NCBI RefSeq assembly: GCF_026914265.1
Contig: NC_069126.1
Coordinates: forward strand, 30,755,354-30,819,353
DNA from: Mya arenaria
Lineage: Eukaryota > Mollusca > Bivalvia > Myida > Myidae
DNA: 64,000 bases
Reading direction: 5' to 3'
In this document: positions 33,196 to 45,535 of the stretch, piece by piece
Layout of the letters: each line of letters starts with the position of its first letter
Position numbering within the stretch: position 1 is the stretch's first letter
Position numbers and translations under genes: made by a program
The notes under the pieces: model-generated
The model's database searches: none
Seen by the model: only the letters and a program-made list of their open reading frames with translations
Told to the model about the DNA's origin: nothing

Positions 33196-36100
33196 GTAAG
33201 TATTTTCCCATGTTATATGCCATTGTAACACATACCACGTATTTTAAAAAAAGACGATTGTTTGTAGTTACCATACTATCCGGACATAAGTTTCGGATAC
33301 AAGCTTATTAATGGTTATACACTACTAATTCTTTTCCTTATTCTTTTCTAAGTAAACAGACAACACATCAGATTGAAAAAAAACAACATTTTAGTGTTTC
33401 ACAGCTATGACAGCCATACTTGTCCTTAAAGCTGCACTCACACAGATTAGTCTAAAATAATAGACGTGTTAAACGGGATTCTTCCAATCCCTTACGTCTA
33501 AACGGGAATGTGCAAAAAACGGGGGTGTTTTAAAAATATTTAAATTGTTTTAAGTGAAGTATTTTATGGTTGAAATTGATCATAAAGAGTTATACTCATA
33601 TTTCACCATGTAAGTGAAATGTTATTTTGCACTTAACAAGCATTTAATGCATTAAAACAAGTTGTTTACCTTTCTAATAAAACGAAAGTTGACTGACACA
33701 GACAACAATTATGCGAAGGGGAACAACTCGATACAATCGTAATATCTCGGCCTCCTCCGAGAAAGCTTCGAGATAGACCTCGTTATACAATCGTAACAAC
33801 TCCGCCATGGCCGAAATGTTCCGAGCGATTTAAAACTGTGCCCTAAAGCCTTGCAGGTGCCCTTCATGTATATATCGTTGAAATGAAGAAAAGCCGTCAA
33901 ACTCATAATTATAAGTAACTTAGTTGGATATTTATTTTTTTGTGTACGGAACTAATATAAAATAACATTATCTGGTAATATTTCTTGTTTTTATGATATT
34001 TTATAGATGCTATATGCTTTAACCCGGAATCCTGATCGGAACATCTACCCACTTTTGATACTAAACAATTTGTACGTGAAGGATTTGCCATATCAAATAT
34101 CTAAAAAAAATCGGCAACGTACAATTATTTGGACTATCACACAGATATACCTTTTTATCAACTTTTTTAATTTTTGTCTTGGAAAGAGCAAATTTTTGCG
34201 TCAATATCTGCAAACCAATGATAAAAGATTGCTGACAAAAGATCAATTTGCAGATTTTCATATTTCTGTTTGAAAATCAATGTTTTATCTTAAACTGTTA
34301 GCATTTCTCTAAAGAAAATACACTCACTTGGAAGTTAGTTGCTGTTAATTTTTCACGGATTCCATGTTGCATCAGGGCAGATGTAAGCAAAGCTCAACCA
34401 TGCGTTCAATAAACATGTTTGTAGCGAACGTTTGCTGTTTGGTTCCCTGCTTGCAGATTATACGCTGCTTTACAACAGGAATACAAAACAAAACGTTTGC
34501 TATCATTTTGTAACTACTCGCCTTACTGAATGCATTGCTGGTCCAGCAGAAAAAATGATTTTTTTCTTTCGAATTGCAGGTACTGTATTGAACTGAATTC
34601 AAGGAATAACAACTATAAATTATTTGCATTTCTCAAGACTTAAATGAAACAACAGCCTGAAGTAGCATTCCCAATCTTAAATATAGAGAGTGCAAACCCT
34701 AATTACCACAAAAGGGTACTTGGCATTTAGTTAAAATGTGCCATTTTTCCCTCTTCAAATTTGGTTTTGTAAAATAATACCTCATGATCTTGATACTGAA
34801 GTTTATGTGATTTATTGATTATCAAGCGGGCCCTTCTTTTCCCTATTTTTTTGTTAGCTCCCACTTTCCGCACTTTTTCTAGAAAAAAACCCACTGTCCC
34901 AAGTTTTTTGTTAAAATAGTTCAAGAAATAATTGAAAAGTTTTAATTTAATGCATTGATTTTAACAAGAAGCAATTTCTAGTTTTTTTTGTAGCATTAGT
35001 TTGATGCAGTAGGTTTCCAGTGCTGCAAGAGGGGTTCTAAAAACTTGAGTGAGTAGCGAATGTTGACAAGTCAGAGACACCAATTCCAGATTTATCTCCT
35101 CATCCTGTGACTGAATCCCTCTTGTAGCTCTTGTTTCTAAGCAAAGATAACGTAGGCGTCCGGTTAGTTTTAGGGCTGCCGGCAAGTTGGAATGTTCACT
35201 TATAAGTCCAATACCCTTCATTCAATTGACTTAATACTTCACACAGTTGTTGGCCATCACATGATGAGGTTAGATAACTCCATAATATTCTTTACACAGA
35301 ATTCGTCCGTCTTTCCTTCTGTCCGTCCTTCCTTCCGTCCGTCCTTCCTTCCGTCCGTCTTTCCGTCCGTCCGTCCGTCACCTGCGCTTTCTCAGTAACT
35401 AGCTGGTATAATTTCATGAAACTTAAAATAAATATGAACCACTATACTGGAATGATGCCCGTCCAAAAAAAATTTGATTGGTCTATTGTCCTTGGAGTTA
35501 TTGCCCTTGATTTTTAAAAAAATGCACATTCACAGCCATTTCTCAGTCACTTGCTGGCAGAATTTCATGAAACTTAAAATAAATATTAATTACTATACTG
35601 GGATGATACCTGTTCATTTTATTTTTTTTTGATTGGTCAATTGTACTTGGAGTTATTGCCCTTGATATTTTGAAAAACTCTCATTTACAGCCATTTCTCA
35701 GTAACTAGTTGGTAGAAATTCTTGAAACTTGAACCAACATACTGCGATGATGCCTGTTTATTTATATTTTGGATTGTGTAATTTCTATATGAGTTATTTG
35801 CCCTTGATTTATTAAAAGATCCATGTTTGCAGCCTTTTCTATGCAACTAGCTGGTAGAATTTCATGACACTTGGAATAAATAAGAACCAACATACTGTGA
35901 TGATGCCTGTCTATTTTTCTTCTGGATTGGTCAATTTTCCTTAGAGTTATTGCCCTTGATTTATTAAAAAATCATTGTTTCCAGCCGTTTCTCAGTAAAA
36001 CCAATGTGCTTATCTTATTTTTTCTGAGATTTTTTTTAACCTTCAAGAACAAACAAGCCATCAAGCACAAACAAGCCATCGTTGGCGGGGATATCTTTTC

Positions 36101-39100
36101 ACTGAAAATGCTTGTTGACTATGGAACTTAGGTTAAAGTTTTAGGGCAAGTTGGAATATTGATTAATAACTTCTATATCCTTTGTTCAATTGACTTAATA
36201 CTTCACACAGTTGTTCAGGACCATCACACAATGAGGTTACATAACTCCATATTATCCTAAATACAAGTTATGGCCCCTGATTGATTTAGGTTAAAGTTTT
36301 AGGGCAGGTTAAAGTTTTAGGGCCAGTTGGGATTTTCACTTAAAACTCAAATACCATTCATTCAATTGACTTAATACTTCACACAGATGTTCAGAGCCAT
36401 CACATAATGAGGTTAGATAACTCCATATTATCTTTTATACAAATTATGGCCCCTGATTGACTATGGAACTTGGGTTAAAGTTTTAGGGCAAGTTGGGATA
36501 TTGTTTAATAACTTCTATAATTTTCATTCAATTGACTTAATACTTCACAAAATTGTTCAGGACCATCACCCATTGAGGTTACATAACTCCATATCCTTAA
36601 TACAAGTTATGGCCCCTGATTGACTTGTTAAAGGTTAAAGTTTTAGGCAAGTAAAAGTTAAGGGCAAGTTGGGATTTTAATAAAAAACTTCTATATTGTT
36701 CATTAAATGCACTTAATAAAATTCAAAATATTTACGACCATCTTACAACAAGAAACATAATTCCGTTTTAAGCCTAAATACAAATTATGGCCCTTGATTT
36801 TTTTGATTTATTTATTTATTTATTTTTAATTAATTTCCTTTGAAAGGCATATTTGTACATTCTTAACCACATTTTCATAATGGGAACTCAAGTTATTTGA
36901 ATGACTTGCGTCATTGTTTGGGCGGGCTGGTAGGAGGGCAGCATCAAAGTCACCTGATGTATCGAATAATTTTAGTTAGGTTTGACATAAAGAGACCAAA
37001 CTTGGCATTATTACATCGTTATTGTATTCTAAGTCAAAGCGGCGTAGTCGAGCGCGCTGTCTTACGACAGCTCTTGTTGCTTATATAACCAATAGCTTGC
37101 TCCTGGCTTAATGTTCTTACCTTCAGTTCAAATGTTACCTATACTTGAAAGTTAAATGGCAATATCATATATATCATGCCTCAAACATAAATGACGCAAC
37201 GCCATAGGCCCATATTTTTCCATATTGGGTCACCAAATTCATATCGTACCAAAATGGCAGCTATTTTCTGACTCTGATGAATATTTCAATGAATAAATGA
37301 AAATTTAAACATTTAAACAGGTTGTGGACGTGATATATATATTACGGGGTTAGTATTTGACCTGATATGGGTTATGCAGGGCACAGGAAACCATATTCAG
37401 CTTCAAGCTTCGCTCTCATCTGATATGGTTTCCTTTGCCCCGTTTATCCCATATTGGGTCACCTACCAACCACCCTAACTTACATTACGGTTTTGGCATA
37501 GAAAGCCTAACTGAAGAAAGGCTCTACAAACAATCGTCAGATGAACTTACTCAATTTTTTTCACAACTGGTTGGCAAGTAATATTTAACATGCCCTCTAT
37601 TTTTAATTTAAAATATAAAAAAATTTGAGCAAGCCAGGAAATCATTATTCCTGTGCAGGGTTTGTGTTTATATTGAACATTTAAAAAAACAGCTACAAGA
37701 ACTTGTAAACTTGTGTAAAAAAAACCTGTGTAAATTTTACCTATTCTTCTGAAGCATTTTATTTCAACATTTTATTTCTTTTGCCTAGGTCTGCCAGCAT
37801 TATGTATGCTGGACAACCCAAGCTCACGTGCAAGTCCTAGGGACATCTTGGCCGATATAATGGATCCACTCATGAAGGCTATCGTCCCGAGAAACCGACG
37901 ATCGATAGAGAGGCGACGTACACGCAGAAACATGCTCCCGGAAATGGCGAACACCCGTCCTAAGAAAAATATCATCGTTTGTCTGGAGTGTGGAAGCCAA
38001 CATGAATCGCAGACACTCTGTGGTATGAATTTAGATCAGTAATGTTTGTGCATTTTGATATACATTCTTTTTAAAAATCTGATTGGTTCTATAGGCGAAT
38101 AAGTAATTTTATTATTATACAAAGGCAGATTAAGTGATTCTATTATTATATATTCATGATTTTTGTTGATATTACTAGAGTTATGGACCTTTTATTTTAC
38201 ATTCACTGTGGCTTGCAAGAGTTGTGGCCCTTGACATAGTCAACACATCAAAAGAAATTTTACTCCTTTCTTCCCTACTCATGAAATATACCTTTTGGTG
38301 CTCAGTCTGTGAAATACATTCCAATCTTGCACAGAAAATCCCAATCATGTTGTATACATGTATCTTGTTAAAACATTATATATTTAACAACGATTTTGAA
38401 GAAAGCTATGATAGCTTGTACTAAGTCACTCTCATTGGCACGATGATTTGAGAGAGTGTGGTCTTGTGTTGTGGGGGAAACCGGAGTACCCGGAGAAAAC
38501 CAACTTGTCCGGCTTGGTGACCATTAACCAAACTCACATGCACCCAGCCTGGCAGGCCGGAACTCAAACCTGGGTCACCTTGTTGAGAACAAGTGGGCAA
38601 ACCACTGTGCTAACCAGACAACCAAATGTATCTTGTTTGGTTTGATAACCAGCTAGATCCCTTAAGAATTATTTTTTGTTGCACTGATCATGGCCCTCTA
38701 GTTTAACTGTTTTGTTAAAGGGACATTTTCATGGTTTGTGAAATGCACTTTTTTATGGATTTTTATTCTGCAATTTTGGTAAAGAGTAAAATATTTGATA
38801 ACATAAGAAGTAATGTAATGTTCTTATGATCTGTTATAATCGAAAATTGATTTATTAGGTCTGAAATTGGCAACAATTGATTGTTTTTGGTCATTATGCA
38901 TCAGTCAATTGTAACCACGGCCCCCTCAGGTCCGGGGAATAGCGGGGACTTTGACTTTCGGTCCAGCCAACCCTGGCTAAAATCCCCGCCCTGCGGGGAC
39001 GAACAGATGGTAATATCCCCGCCAAATGCCCTCGCACCCCAGGGACCCTAGGTAAGGCCCATTCCCCGCTATATTTAAAGTGAAGACAAAATCACCGCAT

Positions 39101-39609
39101 GCACCCGGCACTGCGGGGCCACCTGAAAGGTAAAAACACAGCCCATTTCCCCGGCCATCCCCGTTATACCCCCGGACTTGGGGGGGGGGGCATGTTTACA
39201 ATTGACTGGTGCATTATCTATTCAACCATACTATCGATAATCAGTTTGACTTAAGTAACCAATTTTTAAAATTTGGCACCAGTTACCAACACTTAATAAA
39301 AGTGTCTTCATATGCATTTATTTACCAGAAAAAATATTGTTACTTGAATAGAGGGAGTACCTTTAATGTGTTGTTGTTTTTTCAGGTAACTGTTACAATA
39401 AAGTGAGAGAAGCAACGAAAGAGCTACAAATGAAGTTGCGAGGTGATCGGTCTATGAAGAAAAATGTCAAAGAAGTGGCATTCTTGTTTAAAAATGAGGA
39501 TACAGATGACATTCCAAAATACAAGGGACGCTACCTTGTTGAGGTTCAAAAAGACAGACCAGAGTGGTTTCCCTTGCAGTTGATGAAAAAATATAAAGGG
39601 GAAAACTAG
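33111..39609 (+). CDS. MRPL32: MRPL32, mitochondrial large-subunit ribosomal protein bL32m, complete, 3 exons
   Basis: Exons 33111-33195, 37789-38022 and 39386-39609 give 180 residues (human 188) with phase-1 introns at both junctions. The N-terminus MTLATKFKIFIGQLDGIVQR is basic and lacks acids up to residue 14, fitting a mitochondrial targeting peptide. The core VPRNRRSIERRRTRR matches the bL32 RNA-binding start. The zinc ribbon CLECGSQHESQTLCGNC has both CxxC pairs, the second completed across the exon 2/3 junction. The C-terminus RYLVEVQKDRPEWFPLQL matches the family's RPSWF end. bL32m is a structural protein of the mitoribosomal large subunit. Exon 1 is assigned by position, phase and character, not by strong similarity; exons 2 and 3 are secure. 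Confidence 0.92.
33196..35299 (+). other. MRPL32 intron 1, 5' part
   Basis: Contains a 26-bp stub of MITE family A (33425-33450, ccttaaagctgcactcacac) and a half copy of the same family (34135-34305, ttgtcttggaaagagcaaat). No other gene; open frames here are repeat-derived. Confidence 0.6.
35300..36000 (+). repeat. Pyrimidine-rich (TCCG/TTCC) tract plus about five 150-bp tandem units
   Basis: gtccgtccttccttccgtcc at 35305-35380 is followed by units anchored by agccatttctcagtaact-type words near 35381, 35533, 35690, 35830 and 35983, each with ttattgcccttgatt between them. Unclassified repeat, diverged between units. Confidence 0.7.
36040..36800 (+). repeat. About four diverged 170-bp tandem units
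   Basis: Each has ttaaagttttagggcaagtt, cttaatacttcacacagttg and caaattatggcccctgattg words; an extra unit part lies at 35165-35300. A fragment at 37109-37167 also matches 25089-25154 (ttaccttcagttcaaatg), linking this cluster with the 23976-25218 composite. Confidence 0.65.
36801..37788 (+). other. MRPL32 intron 1, 3' part
   Basis: No exon seen. Contains gcccatatttttccatattg and ctgatatggtttcctttgcc, parts of an inverted repeat around 37210-37460. A tRNA-like snippet at 37031-37075 (gcggcgtagtcgagcgcg) is too partial to call. Confidence 0.5.
37789..38022 (+). CDS. MRPL32: MRPL32 exon 2
   Basis: Acceptor ttttgcctag; codes LPALCMLDNPSSRASPRDIL and on to VCLECGSQHESQTLC; ends phase 1, donor gtatga. 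Confidence 0.93.
38369..38624 (-). mobile_element. SINE family S1, inverted copy in MRPL32 intron 2
   Basis: Reverse complement of the 17231 copy: tail first (aaacattatatatttaacaa), core ccggagtacccggagaaaac, then the tRNA-like head with the B box reading CAAACCTGGG and A box ending at about 38624. Confidence 0.85.
38896..39214. mobile_element. TIR element family B in MRPL32 intron 2
   Basis: Inverted ends ATGCATCAGTCAATTGTAA and TTTACAATTGACTGGTGCAT around a GC-rich core (ccccgccctgcggggac) ending in a run of about 12 G. Second, partial copy at 44286-44400. No coding capacity. Confidence 0.8.
39386..39609 (+). CDS. MRPL32: MRPL32 exon 3 and stop
   Basis: Acceptor gttttttcag; GNCYNKVREATKELQMKLRG and on to KKYKGEN, stop TAG 39607-39609. 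An AATAAA lies at 39929-39934. Confidence 0.94.
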
Positions 39610-40230
39610 ATTAGATTGTTATGGAGTTTGACTAAGTAGTTACTAAATTGGAATAATAATACTACAATTATACTGTATATTACTATAATAATACTGTATA
39701 TTACTATTTCAGTCTTTGAAAAGTTAATGCTTTAATTTTTAAGAAATTTTATTGATATTTGAGAGAAACAAATAATTACCATCTAAGAACAAATGTGTTG
39801 AATCCACCATGTTAAAGAATCTACATGAACACACATATGAAATTATGACTTATGTCTTAAAAAAATGAACAAATACAAACCATTTCCAATGATATAGAAC
39901 TTGCTTATATTTCATATCATCATATGTGAATAAATGTTTACAATCAATTGTCTTTTCTCCAGAGTTATAATTTTTATGAAGTCAAATGATGTAGAACGTT
40001 TGTTCAAATTTGATACGAGAAAAATGTTAGAAAACAGATTGAAAATGTTATGTTCGAAGGCTTTTATATATCAAGATCAATGGTGATCAATAATGCTCGT
40101 GTACTTTTCGCCTGTCTTATATAAGGACCTTAAAGTTTAAAGGCACTCGTTCATGTTTTTTTGGTCAGACATGGACAAAAAAAAAATAGTTTGAAATGCC
40201 AAGAAAATAGTTAGGATAAGTTAGTAATAA

Positions 40231-41641
40231 TGAAAATGCTTGATATAATGATAAATTTAAATCACAAATTGTGAAATTGGAAGAAAATGCTTGATTTAAT
40301 GATAAATTTAAATCACAAATTGTGAAATTGGAGGAAAATGCTTGATTTAATGATAAATTTAAATCACAAATTGTGAAATTGGAAGAAAATGCTTGATTTA
40401 ATGATAAATTTAAATCACAAATTGTGAAATTGGAGGAAAATGCTTGATTTAATGATAAATTTAAATCACAAATTGTGAAATTGGAGGAAAATGCTTGATT
40501 TAATGATAAATTTAAATCACAAATTGTGAAATTGGAGGAAAATGCTTGATTTAATGATAAATTTAAATCACAAATTGTGAAATTGGAGGAAAATGCTTGA
40601 TTTGATGATAAAACAAAAATCACAAATTGTGGAATTGGAGGAAAATGCTTGATTTGATGATAAAACAAAAATCACAAATTGTGAAATTGGAAGAAAATGC
40701 TTGATTTAATGATAAATTTAAATCACAAATTGTGAAATTGGAGGAAAATGCTTGATTTAATGATAAATTTAAATCACAAATTGTGAAATTGGAGGAAAAT
40801 GCTTGATTTAATGATAAATTTAAATCACAAATTGTGAAATTGGAAGAAAATGCTTGATTTAATGATAAATTTAAATCACAAATTGTGAAATTGGAGGAAA
40901 ATGCTTGATTTAATGATAAATTTAAATCACAAATTGTGAAATTGGAGGAAAATGCTTGATTTAATGATAAATTTAAATCACAAATTGTGAAATTGGAGGA
41001 AAATGCTTGATTTAATGATAAATTTAAATCACAAATTGTGAAATTGGAGGAAAATGCTTGATTTGATGATAAAACAAAAATCACAAATTGTGGAATTGGA
41101 GGAAAATGCTTGATTTGATGATAAAACAAAAATCACAAATTGTGAAATTGGAAGAAAATGCTTGATTTAATGATAAATTTAAATCACAAATTGTGAAATT
41201 GGAGGAAAATGCTTGATTTAATGATAAATTTAAATCACAAATTGTGAAATTGGAGGAAAATGCTTGATTTAATGATAATTTAAATCACAAATTGTGAAAT
41301 TGGAGGAAAATGCTTGATTTAATGATAAAACAAAAATCACAAATTGTGAAATTGGAGGAAAATGCTTGATTTAATGATAAAACAAAAATCACAAATTGTG
41401 AAATTGGAAGAAAATGCTTGATTTAATGATAAATTTAAATCACAAATTGTGAAATTGGAGGAAAATGCTTGATTTAATGATAAATTTAAATCACAAATTG
41501 TGAAATTGGAGGAAAATGCTTGATTTAATGATAAATTTAAATCACAAATTGTGAAATTGGAGGAAAATGCTTGATTTAATGATAAATTTAAATCACAAAT
41601 TGTGAAATTGGAGGAAAATGCTTGATTTAATGATAAAACAT
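40231..41641. repeat. 51-bp minisatellite, about 27 units
   Basis: Unit aatgcttgatttaatgat... ttgtgaaattggagg; most units are 51 bp, a 52-bp variant has aaaacaaaaatcac in place of aaatttaaatcac. Each unit carries the 13-bp palindrome TCACAAATTGTGA. A block of nine units (461 bp) is itself repeated (variant units at about 40600 and 41061). Because 51 is a multiple of three, the minus strand shows a 17-residue repeat frame (SNFTICDLNLSLNQAFS), which I treat as a by-product. Confidence 0.95.
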
Positions 41642-41708
41642 CAAGTATTGTGTTAATTATTATGAAGAAATCTTGCAGAAAATGCTGTATTTTTTTAAAT
41701 ATGCTCGG

Positions 41709-41949
41709 TGAATTACGTTTGATCAAAAATCGATGTTTTATGCATTTTTTTTTATGTTTTTGTAACGCTTTTAGCCATAAATCATTAATTTTCAAACGTA
41801 AATATAAAAAAATATTGATCACATCTTTTGTCAGCAGTCCTATCAATTGTTTTCAGATATACAAATGTATACGCAAAATGGCTCGTTCCAAGACAAAAAA
41901 ATTAAAACAAAGTTGTCAAAACATTTTATCTGTGAAAGTGCAGCTTTAA
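41709..41949 (+). mobile_element. MITE family A, right-arm copy abutting the 51-bp array
   Basis: gccataaatcattaatttt, tttgtcagcagtcctat, gctcgttccaagacaaaa, ending gtgaaagtgcagctttaa. Confidence 0.8.
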
Positions 41950-42019
41950 TGGACAATTTTAAACAATGGAAAGCCTATTTCTTAAAATATCCATAGTCAA
42001 ATTAGAAGAAATGTATTTT

Positions 42020-42262
42020 ATAACCGAAAATGAAAATGTATTTCAGAAATTATTAAGTTTTTTGTATCATAAAACCAATGAGATATTTAACTTTAGTTAG
42101 TAAATGACTTAAGATGCTTTTTGATTACCAGTCCCGGCCTGGTATTGATAAAACATATTAAGTCATTTGCTTACTAAAGTCATCGTTCTTAGTTACGTAT
42201 CTCACCTGTCATTGGATATAATATCTTAATAATGTCTGAAATACTTTATTGTCATTGATTTT
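42020..42262. mobile_element. Palindromic MITE family C, full copy
   Basis: The left arm (gtatttcagaaattattaag, agtaaatgacttaagatg) is the inverse of the right arm (cttactaaagtc, tctgaaatactttattgtca); centre gtcccggcctggtattg. Half copies at 14170-14325 and 42741-42790; a related full element at 45057-45320 with ends agccgtattcataaaac and ttgtgattactggccc. Confidence 0.75.
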
Positions 42263-42351
42263 ATAGAATATGCAAAGGTTTATTCTAAAATCACTTATAC
42301 TTTTGATTTGACTATGCACATTTAAGAAATCGACTTAAGTTTATTTAACCG

Positions 42352-42740
42352 TCTCCGTGGCCTAGTGGTTAAGGCGTCCGCATATGGAGCGGGAGGTCGT
42401 GGGTTCGATCCCTTACCACGTCATACCGAAAGTTTTGTGCAAGTAGCTCCCTTGCCTGGCGCTCGGCATTTAAAGTGTAGTGCTTGGAAAAGTGGTGTTC
42501 TTAGTACTGGTTTAACCCAGGAAAGTTGTACCCCGTGTATCGGTGTTTTACATCGAGCACGTAAAAGAACCAAGGGGTCTCTTCGAAAAAGAGCTAGGGT
42601 ATCGCAACCGGACTTCCTTATATCCCACCACTGTCCGACTCTTCGGCGTGCTGTCCCTTCAGCAAAACAAAGGACCCTTTGGAAATGAGTGCTTGCACTT
42701 TCACTGGTTATCCTTGACCACAAGGTCTAAGAAATACATA
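42352..42740 (+). mobile_element. tRNA-derived SINE (family S4)
   Basis: A box TGGCCTAGTGGTTAAGG and B box GGGTTCGATCCC, body ctggcgctcggcatttaaag, gtaaaagaaccaaggggtct, ending near ggttatccttgaccacaagg. The acceptor ends do not pair, so not a tRNA gene. Confidence 0.75.
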
Positions 42741-43592
42741 CATATATGACTTAAATATTTTATGAGGACCGGCCTACAGGAAAACAAATAAGACAAGAGT
42801 CCATGCTCTGTAGGTTATTGACTTAAGTGCTTTACTAACATGTAATAAAAGTCAATCACTGTTTGGTTGATTTACCGAGCATTTCTTTCACCTGCGTCGA
42901 AAATAGCGCTGGGTTTAGAAATAGCATGGAAATATGCGTCGATGTTTTCTTTGTCAAACTCCGCGTTCTATTGACAGTTGGCCATAAATGTCATTGATTT
43001 TGGTTGTTACAATAAAAAACGAATATTTTTATATTTCTTCATTGTTCTATTTTTTATTTTCCCTTTCAATAAATTGTATTTATTTGATTGTAGTTCATTC
43101 GCTCCTCTATATTTATATGCGTGACGTTGTTAAAACTGAATTAGTCACGGTATAAATATTACTGGTTGGTTTTTACGTTACGTATTAAGTGCGTTTTTTT
43201 CTCATTCATGTCGAACGTCGAATCAGTAATCCGCTACGGAGAAAGTAGTGTTTAGGTTATAATTTGTTGTTTTAAAGTCACGCAAGTTCATTTAACAAAA
43301 TATATAAAAAATACACGTATACGAGGAAATCGGATGAAGTTTCAAAATAATACAAAAATCACATTCGAAATAGACCAGATTTTACCCATGGAAGTAAATA
43401 AATGTTTTGTTTAGCAATTACAGTCAGGGATCGAAATGATATATTTTTAGATGTATTTGGTACTAGTGAATACAGTTTATGTAGTGTTTCCGTTCTAAAA
43501 ATAGAACTGGGTTTCCGTATGGAAAGACTCATTGTGTAGCTTTTTTTCTTTTATTTCTCTTCTTTAGCACGAATTATGTTATCAAATGTACA

Positions 43593-43951
43593 TTAAAGCT
43601 GCACTCTCACAGATTTACCATTTTTACAACTTTTTTTATTTTTTGTCTTGGAAAGAGCAAATTTTTGCGTAAATATCTGCAAACCATTGATATAAGATTA
43701 CTGACAAAATTTCAGATTTTCATATTTCCGTTCGAAAATTAATGTTTTATGGCCTAAACCGTTACTAACGATTTAAGAAAAATGCATAAAAGATCAATTT
43801 TTGAACTGAAATATAAAAACCTTCGATCTAAGTTTTTGTCAGCACTCTTATTTAACTGGATTCCATGGATTTTCGCAAAAATTGGCTCGTTCCAAGACAA
43901 AAAATAAAAAAAAGTTGTCAAAATGTTCAATCTGTGGGAGTGCAGCTTTAA
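43593..43951. mobile_element. Palindromic MITE family A, best full-length copy
   Basis: 359 bp from TTAAAGCTGCACTCTCACAG to TGTGGGAGTGCAGCTTTAA, almost wholly an inverted repeat. TTAA at both ends could be a target duplication. Confidence 0.9.
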
Positions 43952-44285
43952 TAAACAATACCGGTTTTTATTTTGCAAAAAAATAATATATTTGTCAATA
44001 TTTTATAATTTAGCTATGTTTCACTATATATATCGCAATGTGCAATACTTCCAGTTAAAAGAAAGATAAGTATTTCTTATAATATTGTACCAACTAGCCT
44101 TCCAAACATTTAATAAAGAACTTAAATGTTCATAAGCTGGACATTGAAGTAATAAATATTAAACATATAAGACACTTTTGGAATACAATTCCAAATATAA
44201 AGGTCAGAAATGAAATGAAAATCTAAAATAAAAGATAAACAAAGAGTTGAGGCTTGAAGCATGGTTCGGCTCCGGGATCATTCAC

Positions 44286-44400
44286 TCGCACTGCGGGGCC
44301 ACCTGGAAGGTAAAAACACGGCGCATTTCCCCCGCTTTCTCCTGTATACCCCCGGACCTGGTGGGGGGGGGGGGGCGTGGTTACAATTGACTGGTGCATT
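44286..44400. mobile_element. TIR element family B, right-end fragment
   Basis: gcactgcggggccacctg, a G run of 14, then ttacaattgactggtgcatt, matching 39105-39214. Confidence 0.75.
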
Positions 44401-44790
44401 AACCGCTGGTCCACTGGAACATTTTGTAACACTATCAAACACACTTTATAATTGCATTTGACCTTGCCAACATTGCAACATTAACATGTTTACATTATTA
44501 TTTGACAGGAGGATTGAACCACAGGCGTCTGAATCATTGTTTGTCTTTAAAATGTTGATTAAAATCGTGTTGGGTACATATAATGAGATGAACAACACAT
44601 CTGAAGATATTTAGTGCCTTTGATATACAAAAAAGAAACGATGATTCAGATGCCCGTGGATTAAACTTGCTTTTAAACAAAATATTTTTTGTCGACACTG
44701 CGCGAAAGTTAAAAGTAATTGAAAAGGCCTAATGCAACCAGTAATTTGTTGTTCGTTGTTTTGTATTCGAGAATATAATAAAATGCATTT

Positions 44791-45030
44791 TTGCATTTCG
44801 GAGCAGACAACAAATGTAATTTTAGTGCATTTCGGAGCAAACAACACATGTAATATAAGTGCATTTCGGAGCAGACAACACATGTAATATTAGTGCATTT
44901 CGGAGCAGACAACACATGTAATATTAGTGCATTTCGGAGCAGACAACAAATGTAATATTAGTGCATTTCGGAGCAGACAACACAAGTAATATTAGTGCAT
45001 TTCGGAGCAGACAACACATGTACTTTTAGT
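44791..45030. repeat. 34-bp minisatellite, about 7 units
   Basis: Unit gtgcatttcggagcagacaa then cacatgtaatatta. Short open frames over it are by-products. Confidence 0.9.
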
Positions 45031-45056
45031 GCATTTCAAAACCACAGAGAAAAGCC

Positions 45057-45320
45057 CAGGAGCCGTATTCATAAAACTTCTTTAAGTCATTGCTTGACTT
45101 ATGTCGTTTTCCTACGTTTCACAAAATCATATTTAAAGAAAAGCATAGGTGCTTTTCTTATAAAAGAATGTATATTCAATAAAATAAACAATAATGATAA
45201 AGTGTTTTTTTTAAAAGATATAATCAAATTATGATATCATATGGTTATTGAGAAACTTAACGTAAGAAAATAACTTAAGTTAGGAAATGACTCCAGATGT
45301 TTTGTGATTACTGGCCCAGT
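45057..45320. mobile_element. TIR element related to MITE family C
   Basis: Ends agccgtattcataaaac and gttttgtgattactggccc are inverted relatives; flanking ttaagtca / tgactcca words agree. Confidence 0.6.
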
Positions 45321-45409
45321 AGCATAGTGAATTAAACCGTGTTTTAACATGGCCCTTAAATGTTTATTTAGTCTGATGTTTTAAAGCCTGGTTTTAAATG
45401 GGGCGGGGT

Positions 45410-45535
45410 GCTGCTGAAAAGGGGCAGGGTGTGCAGAAAGTGAACAGGGTGCTGCAGAAAAGGGGCAGGGTGCTGCAGAAAAGGGGCAGGGTGCTGCAGA
45501 AAAGGGGCAGGGTGCTGCAGAAAAGGGAAAGGGCG
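45410..45535. repeat. 21-bp minisatellite, about 6 units
   Basis: Unit ggggcagggtgctgcagaaa. The minus strand reads a seven-residue PFLQHPA repeat, not taken as a gene. Confidence 0.9.

Noticed and set aside
37031-37075. tRNA-like gcggcgtagtcgagcgcg segment
   Set aside because: Too short, with no B box and no pairing arms.
40165-41846. Three minus-strand frames of about 168 residues with a 17-residue repeat
   Set aside because: They follow only from the 51-bp period being a multiple of three; no start context, no domain, ends fall in flanking repeats.
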